Origin: Thermoanaerobacterium sp.
GTDB taxonomy: Bacteria > Bacillota > Thermoanaerobacteria > Thermoanaerobacterales > Thermoanaerobacteraceae
NCBI GenBank assembly: GCA_029960905.1
Contig: JASBVU010000165.1
Coordinates: 1-5,023, forward strand
Direction of reading: 5' to 3'
DNA: 5,023 nucleotides
Shown here in pieces: positions 1 through 5,023 of the stretch. The stretch's first letter is position 1. Each line of letters opens with the position of its first letter. A program made the position numbers and the translations under genes. Below the pieces are notes generated by a model, which made no database searches, was not told where the DNA came from, and saw nothing but the letters and a program-made list of their open reading frames with translations.

Positions 1-178
1 TAATGAAATATTTGTATAAAAGAAGCGCGACGATTACTGAAACGAGACAACCAGTACCTCTAGATACCCAAATGTTTATATTTATATTCTCCATTATCTG
101 GTTTACAAATGTACCAATTCCTGTAGATAAAAAAATTAGTAAAATCCATTTTATTGTTAATACGAGAAATCCCTCCCT
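1..178 (-). pseudogene. C-terminal fragment of a membrane protein, cut at its 5' side by the repeat
   Basis: On the minus strand a frame is open from 178 down to the window edge; an in-frame TAG lies at 179-181, inside the repeat. It holds no start codon near its beginning and starts at the repeat boundary. The translation has two hydrophobic stretches: one at about codons 3-22 after the boundary (reading LVLTIKWILLIFLSTGIG) and one near the left edge (GCLVSVIVALLLYKYFI), separated by a short polar segment with alternating N and I. This is typical of paired transmembrane helices. The tryptophan and the R-G-x-G turn before the last helix faintly recall the C-terminus of LysE/RhtB-type exporters, but that is a guess. 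The missing upstream half does not reappear between 227 and 875. Best read as a gene whose 5' part was removed or displaced by the element at 172. Coding is likely; the family is uncertain. Confidence 0.5.
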
Positions 179-226
179 CTATAAATGTTGATATATCAAC
201 GGTTTAACCCGTTGGTGGGGTGTCAA
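172..226. repeat. 55-bp repeat, left copy (possible mobile-element end)
   Basis: This stretch matches 4969-5023 at 49 of 55 positions without gaps and in the same orientation. Identity begins sharply at CCTCCCTCTATAAAT: the bases before it differ between copies (C at 171, A at 4968), and so does the DNA further left. It runs to GGGGTGTCAA. Differences fall at offsets 16, 22, 35 and 43-45. Two palindromes lie inside. The left boundary coincides with the point where the minus-strand membrane-protein frame is broken. Sub-terminal hairpins beside a sharp boundary are known from IS200/IS605-type ends and from small non-autonomous elements, but no transposase is in the window, so the family cannot be named. 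Confidence 0.75.
187..214. other. two overlapping palindromes inside the left repeat
   Basis: Positions 187-200 read GTTGATATATCAAC, a perfect 14-bp palindrome. Positions 197-214 read CAACGGTTTAACCCGTTG, a perfect 6-bp stem with a 6-base loop, sharing CAAC with the first. The two hairpins are therefore mutually exclusive at their junction. In the right copy the same places are 4985-4996 (TTGAT, two bases, ATCAA) and 4995-5010 (AACGG, six bases, CCGTT), so both stems survive in slightly shorter form while loop bases change. They could be transposase-recognised hairpins, an operator, or part of a transcript. The sequence does not decide which. Confidence 0.65.
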
Positions 227-270
227 AAAAATAATTTTCGACACGCATACTAACAATATTTTTATATTAT

Positions 271-633
271 GTGAAACTATTCCATCCTATGGGTACGCTA
301 CGCGGTCACTACTGGGTAATAATGGTAAGTAGTGCTAGAGAATGATGTGATGCACAATGGATCTCTGCGTAACTTATGATGACGTACCCTCCCATGTCTC
401 TTGGCATCTGTGTGCCTACATTCCTTCGTTCGGTCTAGTCATAAGGCAGAGGCTAGCGAAGCTCCTTAAGGGACTCGAGGTCGAATGGGAAAAAATAATG
501 CCAGCTTCTCGTGTCATCCTGTTGTCTAGGTCTGTTAAGAAGATGTAGAACTTTACATAGCCTCTGCGAGACTAGGGATATCCTTCATCATTCGCTGTGC
601 GTCGAACACTTTGTGCTCCCATATTCTTTTTTT
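271..633 (+). ncRNA. candidate large structured RNA, family unknown
   Basis: No convincing protein is encoded here. G+C is about 50% over 361-480 against about 25-33% in flanking DNA, the usual mark of a structured RNA in an AT-rich genome. Visible complementary segments are: 291-297 with 383-389 (GGGTACG/CGTACCC); hairpin 307-313/328-334 (CACTACT/AGTAGTG, 14-base loop); a composite hairpin 434-440/472-477 with TAAGG/CCTTA (442-446/464-468) inside it, flanked by TTCG 425-428/CGAA 482-485; 446-455 with 558-567 (10 bp perfect); 340-347 with 586-593 (8 bp); and small hairpin ATGTA/TACAT near 544-559. Two of the long-range pairings would make pseudoknots. Plus strand is preferred because purine-rich segments fall in loops and a run of eight T (626-633) follows the last paired region; a TATATTAT stretch at 263-270 could serve as a -10 site. 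Ends are approximate. I could not match it to group I or group II intron cores, RNase P RNA, tmRNA or common riboswitches. Confidence 0.5.
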
Positions 634-833
634 TCAGGCAAAATTGTTTTCAAATAATTGTTAAAGGCATGGCAACCGTAAAATCTTCATGCATCCCTCT
701 TACAATTGTAATAAGTAAATTTGTTCTTTAAGATACCATAATTTTTTTTAAATCAAAACTTTCCTTTTGAGTATAAGAGAAAATTCAAACGCTAAATGGA
801 GTTCCAAAATATAGTTACTTATAACTTATATGT
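634..833. other. AT-rich intergenic stretch with no gene seen
   Basis: This stretch separates the structured-RNA region from the terminator of the minus-strand operon. No frame on either strand has a start, a ribosome binding site and reasonable length. The longest suggestive minus-strand frame is about 25 codons near 672-746 and ends in TGA. A perfect 12-bp palindrome, TTACAATTGTAA, lies at 700-711, preceded by CATCCCTCT, which loosely resembles the beginning of the 55-bp repeat. ACTTATA is repeated in tandem near 817-830. I see no inverted copy of the 55-bp repeat that would mark the far end of an element. Confidence 0.4.
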
Positions 834-854
834 AAAAAGGAGCTATATGCTCCT
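834..854 (-). terminator. intrinsic terminator of the MMPL-fabG operon
   Basis: Read on the minus strand, AGGAGC (854-849), a five-base loop ATATA, and GCTCCT (843-838) form a perfect 6-bp G+C-containing stem followed at once by a run of U (838-834). It lies about 20 bases past the fabG stop codon, the normal position for a Rho-independent terminator ending the operon. On the plus strand the hairpin is preceded by A residues and lacks a T-tract, so it is one-directional. Confidence 0.85.
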
Positions 855-875
855 CTAATATTACGTGGTATTTTT

Positions 876-1619
876 TTAAAATCGAATACCTCCATCCACA
901 CGAATAATTTCTCCATTAACAAAATTGCTTAAATCAGAGGCCAAAAACAATGCTACTCCAGCTACATCAGAAGGTTCACCGGGATGACCTTTTAATATTT
1001 GGTAAAGTTTATAATGAATTTCTTTCTCAGGTACTTGCCTGGACATATCCGTGTCAATGACACCCGGAGCAATTACATTAGCAACAATTCCCTTCCCGCT
1101 GTATTCCTGAGCTATTGTTTTCGTTAATCCAACGAGTCCTGATTTTGAAGCTGCATAGTTGGCCTGCCCTTTGTTGCCCTCTAATCCTGATAATGATGAA
1201 ATATTAACTATTTTTCCATTCTTTTTTCTCATCATTTTTCTAATAGCGTATTTAGAACATAAAAATGTACCAGTGAGGTTTGTTTGTATGACTTTATTCC
1301 AGTCATCTAAAGACATATTTATCAAAAATTTATCATTAGTAATTCCTGCGTTATTCACCAGCACATCGATCTTTCCATATTCTCGTATGGCATAATTAAC
1401 CAAACTTTCTGCTGATTCTTCTATACTTACATCTGCTTTAAATACTTTAATCTGTCCATTTAATCCTTCGCTTTCTTTCATTAAACTTTCAGCCATTTCA
1501 TCATTATTCGCATAGTTGGCTATTACCTTAGCACCTTCACTAGCAAATTTTAAGGCAATTTGTCTTCCAATACCTCTTGAACTTCCTGTAACAATCGCAA
1601 CTTTATCCTGCAACAACAT
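876..1619 (-). CDS. fabG: 3-oxoacyl-ACP reductase-like short-chain dehydrogenase (FabG family)
   Basis: A 247-residue classical short-chain dehydrogenase/reductase; the length is typical of FabG, which reduces 3-ketoacyl-ACP to 3-hydroxyacyl-ACP with NADPH in the cytoplasm. Visible motifs are the glycine-rich cofactor loop TGSSRGIG (11-18), the acidic D63-V pair, NNAG (89-92), and the full catalytic set N114, S142, Y155, K159 with spacing matching E. coli FabG (Ser to Tyr 13, Tyr to Lys 4). The PGVIDTDM segment (185-192) and the C-terminal VDGG (241-244) are also typical. The start ATG lies inside the last codons of the upstream gene (17-base overlap), with GGGAAAGGG eight bases before it (1628-1636). 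It is the last gene of the operon, followed by a terminator. Its place beside an MMPL exporter suggests a dedicated pathway enzyme rather than the housekeeping FabG, which usually sits with fabD and acpP. The exact substrate is unknown; other SDR ketoreductases look alike. Confidence 0.9.
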   Translation of the reverse strand: MLLQDKVAIVTGSSRGIGRQIALKFASEGAKVIANYANNDEMAESLMKESEGLNGQIKVFKADVSIEESAESLVNYAIREYGKIDVLVNNAGITNDKFLINMSLDDWNKVIQTNLTGTFLCSKYAIRKMMRKKNGKIVNISSLSGLEGNKGQANYAASKSGLVGLTKTIAQEYSGKGIVANVIAPGVIDTDMSRQVPEKEIHYKLYQILKGHPGEPSDVAGVALFLASDLSNFVNGEIIRVDGGIRF

Positions 1620-2232
1620 TTGTCATACCCTTTCCCGAAACTTCTTTTACTACGTTTTGAAAATCATTTTTCGTTTTAAAGTTTAATACATCATTCATTA
1701 ATGTAGTAAAAATCAAACTACCATGATTGCTCCCAACTGAAAACATTACTGAATTTACTGCTGTGTTAACTCTCGCATCTTGGATTTGTAAAGAGTTTTT
1801 CTCTAATGTAATGAGATATGCTTTTTCAGAGTACTCTTTGAGAACACCTTCCAACCAGTTATATGGTTGATACTCTAGCTCTAAAAGATCTCCATAATCC
1901 AAAACTTTTACATTTTCTCTTAACGGAAAATATAATTCATCTTTGAAAGCCAAAGTTTTGATTGATTTTTTAGGATTAACTAATGAACTTATAACAGTTC
2001 CACCTTTATAGAGGAAGTGTTCAATTTGCTTAGATTGGACTTTATTTGGAATAATTCCTTCTAAATGAAACTGAGGAGAAATAAGTGACTCTCTTACCCA
2101 ATTCTCTCGTGTTGGGCCACTCGCATTGATAAATATAATGTCCTCTGCCACATTTTCTTTTTTTGAAAAAACGAAATCGGACGTAATGGAGTATACTCCT
2201 TCTACATTTAAAAACCCAACTGTATAAATCAT
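1603..2232 (-). CDS. hypothetical protein, 209 aa, between MMPL exporter and FabG
   Basis: I do not recognise this protein. It is 209 residues long with no signal peptide and no membrane segment, so it is probably cytoplasmic. It contains no cysteine at all. The pattern looks like alternating strands and helices: strand EDIIFIN (30-36), helix-loop IEHFLYKGGTVISSL (70-84), strand YLITLE (139-144), and a late SVGSNHGSLIFTTLM (165-179). A strand, then a helix running into KGG and a strand, then a late glycine-containing strand weakly recall the class I glutamine-amidotransferase-like fold of ThuA-type proteins. Without cysteine any such relative would lack amidotransferase chemistry, and the resemblance may be chance. 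It starts at an ATG overlapping the MMPL stop as ATGA, with GGGGAGG nine bases upstream, and its end overlaps fabG. This coupling implies that its product is needed along with the exporter and reductase, perhaps as a pathway enzyme or partner. Confidence 0.8.
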   Translation of the reverse strand: MIYTVGFLNVEGVYSITSDFVFSKKENVAEDIIFINASGPTRENWVRESLISPQFHLEGIIPNKVQSKQIEHFLYKGGTVISSLVNPKKSIKTLAFKDELYFPLRENVKVLDYGDLLELEYQPYNWLEGVLKEYSEKAYLITLEKNSLQIQDARVNTAVNSVMFSVGSNHGSLIFTTLMNDVLNFKTKNDFQNVVKEVSGKGMTNVVAG

Positions 2233-4502
2233 GAATTTGTTCCTCCCCGTACAGGTAATGATTCATGTGGAACTTTTGTTTTTAATGTTCCTTTCTTTTT
2301 AAACGGTGTCCACCAATTTAATTCTCCAAATAGTTTCATCAATATCGGAATTAGAATCGTTCTTACCAATAAAGCATCCACAAGTATTGCAAATGCTAAT
2401 CCAAGTCCCATCTCTGCAACAACTCTTACATTTACTAATGAAAATGCGCCAAAAACAGCTATCATTATAATTGCTGCTCCATTCACTAATCCTGCTGTAT
2501 CTGATAATCCTTTCACGATACTATTGTCATGGGATAGACCTTCTTCAAAAAATTCTTTCATTCGACTAATGATAATTACTTCATAATCCATACTTAGTCC
2601 AAAGAGAACCGTGAAAAGTACAACTGGCGTGATTGAATTTATGGTTTGATTCGGGTCAAAGTTTAATGAGAACTTGTTTTGAAAAGCAAAAACCAATACT
2701 CCTATACTTGCTAAAGTGACAAGTGTATTTAGGACAATTGCTTTAATTGGAATAATAATGGATTTAAAGGTTATGACTAAAACAAAGAAACTGACTATAA
2801 ACACGGTTAAAATCATGATCGGAATACTTTCGAATACCTTATGGTCAAAATCCACTCCTGTTGCAGTTTCTCCCCCTACATAAGTAGTTAGATGATTCGT
2901 ATTGTTTTTCTTAACGGTTTCCCTGATATCCTTTACAAGATTATGAGAGATTTTTGAATCTGCTGCTTTATCAGATGCTACAAGGATAACTGTAGTATCT
3001 TTGCCATTGTCTGCATTTAACAAGTTCTCTAATTGTTCTTTTAGTGTGCCTGAAAACAAATTGAAATTTTTATAAGCTCCTTCATAATCTTCTAATTTCC
3101 ATTCATTGTTCCAATTAGTGATACTCGTTACTTTATCAACATGATCCAATTTGCTTACTTCATTTGTAATTCTATTAACTGTTTCTAAGTTTGATTTATC
3201 AATTATTTTTCCATGTTGCGATTTCAAAACAATCTCAATTGGAAATACATCACCTTGATCAAACTTATTGATCAACATCTCAAATCCTTCACGTTCCGGA
3301 GAATCGTTTGGAATAGAAGATGCACTAGCAACTGGTACTTGCATGTTTGTTTTTATGGCAGGAACAGCAATGATCAATAGAATGAAAAGCGATGGGATTA
3401 AAAAGACAACTGGATGTTTAATTAACGTATTCGCCAACCGTTCCCATATATTTGTTTTATTACGCCTATTAAATAAAGGTATTCTCCATTTGTTTACCCG
3501 GGTTCCCATCATTGTTAAAAGAGCGGGCAACAATGTTATGGAAACCAAGATAGAGAAGAAAACGACGATGACTCCTCCCAATGCGATGGAATTAAAAATC
3601 ATTATATTGGGAATAAACAAAGCGGATAAACTAATTGCTACAGTTAAGCCCGAATAAAGAACAGATCTACCTGCCGTTTCCATCGTTTTTAATACTGCTT
3701 CGATTACACTTGAACGCTCTAACTCATTTCTATACCTACTTACGATAAACAATGAATAATCAACTGCAACTCCTAGCCCAATCATACTGATAATATTGGT
3801 AACTAAAGTATTTAGAGAAAAGTTCTGAGCTATAAAATATACCGTAGCCATTGTACCAGTTAGAGCAAACATTGCCATTGCTAAAGGCAATACTGCAGAA
3901 AATACAGTCCTAAATACGAAGAGAAGGACTATAATCATTACTGGAATTGCAATCATTTCCGCTTTTGAAACTGACTCTTTGGTAGCATTATTTAAAGCAT
4001 AATTGAGAGCGGGCCCACCGGTTACTTTCACGTTAAAATTCTTAAGATTAATACTGCCTAATTTAGATTCAACCTTAGGTACCAAGCTCGCTGCTTGATC
4101 TTCTGTTGCAGATAGTCCAACTGCTATATAAGTCGTTGATTTATCTTTAGAGACAAAATGTTTATTCTTGTGCTCATAATAAGTCGTTACTTCTTTAATT
4201 TGGCTAAATCCATTGAGTTTGTTCTTAATTTCTCCAACAATCTTTTCATAATCTTTATCAGAAACAGTTTTTGATTTGTGTTGAACCACCACAATTAAGT
4301 TTTGAGGATATTTATTGGAAAATTCTTTTTGTAAAATATTCTTTTCAATCATAGATTCGCTTTTAGGGTCATTAAAACCACCAGAAGATAATTCATTAGG
4401 GAGTTTGATGGCGAAGTATCCCCCTGCTACTAAAATTAATATCCAAAAAAACAGGATTTTCTTCGGGTGACCAGTCACCCATTTTGCGATTTTGGTAAAC
4501 AT
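2229..4502 (-). CDS. MMPL/RND-family lipid or drug exporter
   Basis: A 757-residue polytopic membrane protein with the duplicated layout of MMPL-domain RND transporters: one N-terminal helix (about 14-32), a large extracytoplasmic domain (about 33-180), five helices (about 182-330), a short cytoplasmic linker, a seventh helix (364-382), a second outer domain (about 383-558) and five more helices (559-579, 581-606, 620-645, 671-690, 696-722). Both halves carry the Asp-Tyr pair used for proton relay in this family: D248-Y249 in GLGVAVDYSLFIVSRYR and D639-Y640 in FGLSMDYEVIIISR, equivalent to the paired DY sites of mycobacterial MmpL3. It should use proton motive force to move hydrophobic molecules across or out of the membrane. 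It is similar in plan to Bacillus YdfJ/YdgH-type proteins. The start is fixed by an in-frame TGA directly upstream and by AGGGTGA seven bases before the ATG. It overlaps the TPR gene by 28 bases. Its tail (730-757) is hydrophilic and basic. With fabG downstream, an acyl-chain product is a reasonable cargo guess. Confidence 0.92.
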   Translation of the reverse strand: MFTKIAKWVTGHPKKILFFWILILVAGGYFAIKLPNELSSGGFNDPKSESMIEKNILQKEFSNKYPQNLIVVVQHKSKTVSDKDYEKIVGEIKNKLNGFSQIKEVTTYYEHKNKHFVSKDKSTTYIAVGLSATEDQAASLVPKVESKLGSINLKNFNVKVTGGPALNYALNNATKESVSKAEMIAIPVMIIVLLFVFRTVFSAVLPLAMAMFALTGTMATVYFIAQNFSLNTLVTNIISMIGLGVAVDYSLFIVSRYRNELERSSVIEAVLKTMETAGRSVLYSGLTVAISLSALFIPNIMIFNSIALGGVIVVFFSILVSITLLPALLTMMGTRVNKWRIPLFNRRNKTNIWERLANTLIKHPVVFLIPSLFILLIIAVPAIKTNMQVPVASASSIPNDSPEREGFEMLINKFDQGDVFPIEIVLKSQHGKIIDKSNLETVNRITNEVSKLDHVDKVTSITNWNNEWKLEDYEGAYKNFNLFSGTLKEQLENLLNADNGKDTTVILVASDKAADSKISHNLVKDIRETVKKNNTNHLTTYVGGETATGVDFDHKVFESIPIMILTVFIVSFFVLVITFKSIIIPIKAIVLNTLVTLASIGVLVFAFQNKFSLNFDPNQTINSITPVVLFTVLFGLSMDYEVIIISRMKEFFEEGLSHDNSIVKGLSDTAGLVNGAAIIMIAVFGAFSLVNVRVVAEMGLGLAFAILVDALLVRTILIPILMKLFGELNWWTPFKKKGTLKTKVPHESLPVRGGTNS
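2242..2248 (-). promoter_or_regulatory. strong ribosome binding site for the 209-aa gene
   Basis: On the minus strand GGGGAGG lies inside the last codons of the MMPL gene, nine bases before the ATG at 2232-2230. It fixes the start that overlaps the MMPL stop codon as ATGA, and it means the 209-residue protein can be translated efficiently even though it is only the third gene of the operon. Confidence 0.75.
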
Positions 4503-4915
4503 TCATTCATCACCCTATCCTCTAATTTGAATTTCGGATCTATTCTCATTAAGAGTGCAATAGCTTCAAATTTTCTACGGGTATCGACATTTGACTTAGT
4601 TGGAACATCTTCCACCGCTTCAAGCAATATCTCTTTAGCTTCTTCAAAATATCCCGCTTTGAGTAAAGCTTTTGCTAACCCCATTTTTATATACACTTCT
4701 GACTCTAAGCTATTAGCTTTTTTATAACATTTAATAGCTTTTTGAAGATTACCGCCTAACATCTTGGGCATTTCCATATACCAAATAGCAAGACAGTAAT
4801 AATTTCTCCCACTATTTGGATCGTATTTAATTGAATTGAACAAGAGTTTTTTGGCTTTGTTGATTCTGTAAATTTTGTTAAATATATTTTTTGAATTGAT
4901 TCCCATTCTTCCCAC
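4475..4915 (-). CDS. tetratricopeptide-repeat protein, 5' end truncated
   Basis: A 146-residue product is predicted from a GTG at 4915, but coding clearly continues upstream in frame to the repeat boundary near 4969. That extension reads LKLQPNHSLAYFEKARA, a standard TPR junction (end of helix B with its proline, then the next helix A). No start codon exists in the extension and an in-frame TAG (4976-4978) lies inside the repeat, so the original N-terminus is missing. The remaining protein shows TPR-like helices: KAKKLLFNSIKYDPN (about 20-34), the MLGGNLQKAIKCYKKANSLE stretch (52-71), and KMGLAKALLKAGYFEEAKEI (77-96) with the typical G-Y-x-x-E-A turn. TPR proteins are binding scaffolds, here soluble with no signal peptide. 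The GTG has no good ribosome binding site, so the fragment may be poorly translated or dead, or its reading may still couple translation to the MMPL gene it overlaps by 28 bases. The TPR family call is fairly sure; the partner is unknown. Confidence 0.7.
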   Translation of the reverse strand: MGRMGINSKNIFNKIYRINKAKKLLFNSIKYDPNSGRNYYCLAIWYMEMPKMLGGNLQKAIKCYKKANSLESEVYIKMGLAKALLKAGYFEEAKEILLEAVEDVPTKSNVDTRRKFEAIALLMRIDPKFKLEDRVMNECLPKSQNG

Positions 4916-4968
4916 AGCCCGAGCTTTTTCAAAATAAGCTAAAGAATGGTTGGGCTGTAATTTTAATA

Positions 4969-5023
4969 CCTCCCTCTATAAATATTGATTTATCAACGGT
5001 TTGACCCGTTTTAGGGGTGTCAA
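4969..5023. repeat. 55-bp repeat, right copy (possible mobile-element end)
   Basis: Second copy of the sequence at 172-226, in the same orientation, 49 of 55 bases identical, ending at the window edge; it may continue beyond. Its left boundary falls exactly where the TPR reading frame loses its 5' part, just as the other copy breaks the membrane-protein frame. It keeps both internal stems: TTGAT/ATCAA at 4985-4996 and AACGG/CCGTT at 4995-5010. Read on the minus strand it begins TTGACA (5023-5018) and ends AGAGGGAGG, which resembles a ribosome binding site, but no suitably spaced start codon or clear -10 box follows, so I do not call it a promoter. Confidence 0.75.

Noticed and set aside
3..191. 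A 62-codon plus-strand open frame at the left edge
   Set aside because: It lies opposite the better-supported membrane-protein frame, runs into the repeat, and has no protein-like pattern or ribosome binding site.
357..548. A 63-codon plus-strand open frame within the G+C-rich region
   Set aside because: It has no ribosome binding site, its composition resembles no known protein, and it overlaps the paired segments of the candidate RNA. Open frames of this length are expected by chance in G+C-richer DNA.
172..633. Group I or group II self-splicing intron
   Set aside because: I looked on both strands for the conserved group I P7 pairing (AGACUA with its S-element partner in order) and for a 34-base group II domain V near an end. 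Neither is present in the right order. An IStron-type chimera is not excluded, but I cannot support it.
672..746. Short minus-strand frame (about 25 codons) with protein-like composition, ending in TGA
   Set aside because: It is too short, bounded by stops on both sides, has no clear family and could be chance in AT-rich DNA.
1159..1395. Plus-strand open frame opposite fabG
   Set aside because: It is the antisense of conserved FabG motifs, including the catalytic region, with no start signals of its own.
2042..2266. Minus-strand open frame overlapping the start of the 209-residue gene in another frame
   Set aside because: The competing frame has the strong ribosome binding site and ATGA coupling; this one is rich in unlikely residues and is a frame shadow.
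3268..3657. 129-codon plus-strand open frame inside the MMPL gene
   Set aside because: It is antisense to conserved MMPL helices and lacks a ribosome binding site.
4467..4727. Plus-strand open frame opposite the TPR gene
   Set aside because: It is antisense to the TPR motifs, with no supporting signals.
4969..5023. Outward promoter on the minus strand starting TTGACA at the window edge
   Set aside because: No -10-like hexamer lies 16-18 bases after TTGACA; the sequence there is ACCGTT. AGAGGGAGG at its end is followed by no start codon at proper spacing.
1..5023. CRISPR array, tRNA or rRNA genes
   Set aside because: There are no regularly spaced repeats (the 55-bp repeat occurs only twice, 4.8 kb apart), and no cloverleaf or rRNA core sequence was seen on either strand.

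Overview
This AT-rich window looks like a piece of a low-GC Firmicutes chromosome or plasmid, most likely Bacillales. It has strong purine-rich Shine-Dalgarno sites, tightly overlapping genes, a short intrinsic terminator with a U-tract, and proteins of ordinary Bacillus-type composition. Genus and species cannot be fixed from the sequence alone.

Most of the window (876-4968) is one minus-strand gene cluster, read from right to left. It holds a tetratricopeptide-repeat (TPR) protein that lacks its 5' part, a 757-residue MMPL/RND-type exporter, a 209-residue protein I do not recognise, and a 247-residue FabG-like 3-ketoacyl reductase. Every junction overlaps (28, 4 and 17 bases), so the genes are almost certainly co-transcribed and translationally coupled. 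A clean intrinsic terminator at 834-854 ends the unit. A ketoacyl reductase beside an MMPL pump suggests making or modifying an acyl or polyketide-like molecule and exporting it. That is inference; no synthase is visible here.

The cluster is bracketed by two copies of a 55-bp repeat in the same orientation, at 172-226 and at 4969-5023 (49 of 55 bases identical). Each copy carries two adjacent or overlapping palindromes. At the left edge of each copy a minus-strand reading frame starts abruptly with no start codon: a membrane-protein fragment (1-178) and the TPR gene. This is what insertions of a mobile element, or recombination at one, would leave.

To the right of the first repeat, about 271-633 holds no convincing gene. 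It is far richer in G+C (about 50% over 361-480) than its surroundings (about 25-33%) and contains many complementary segments, including a 10-bp long-range pairing. I read it as a candidate large structured non-coding RNA that may belong to the same mobile element. From about 634 to 833 the sequence returns to AT-rich intergenic DNA. The second repeat ends exactly at the window edge, so whether an RNA also follows it is unknown and is the key test.
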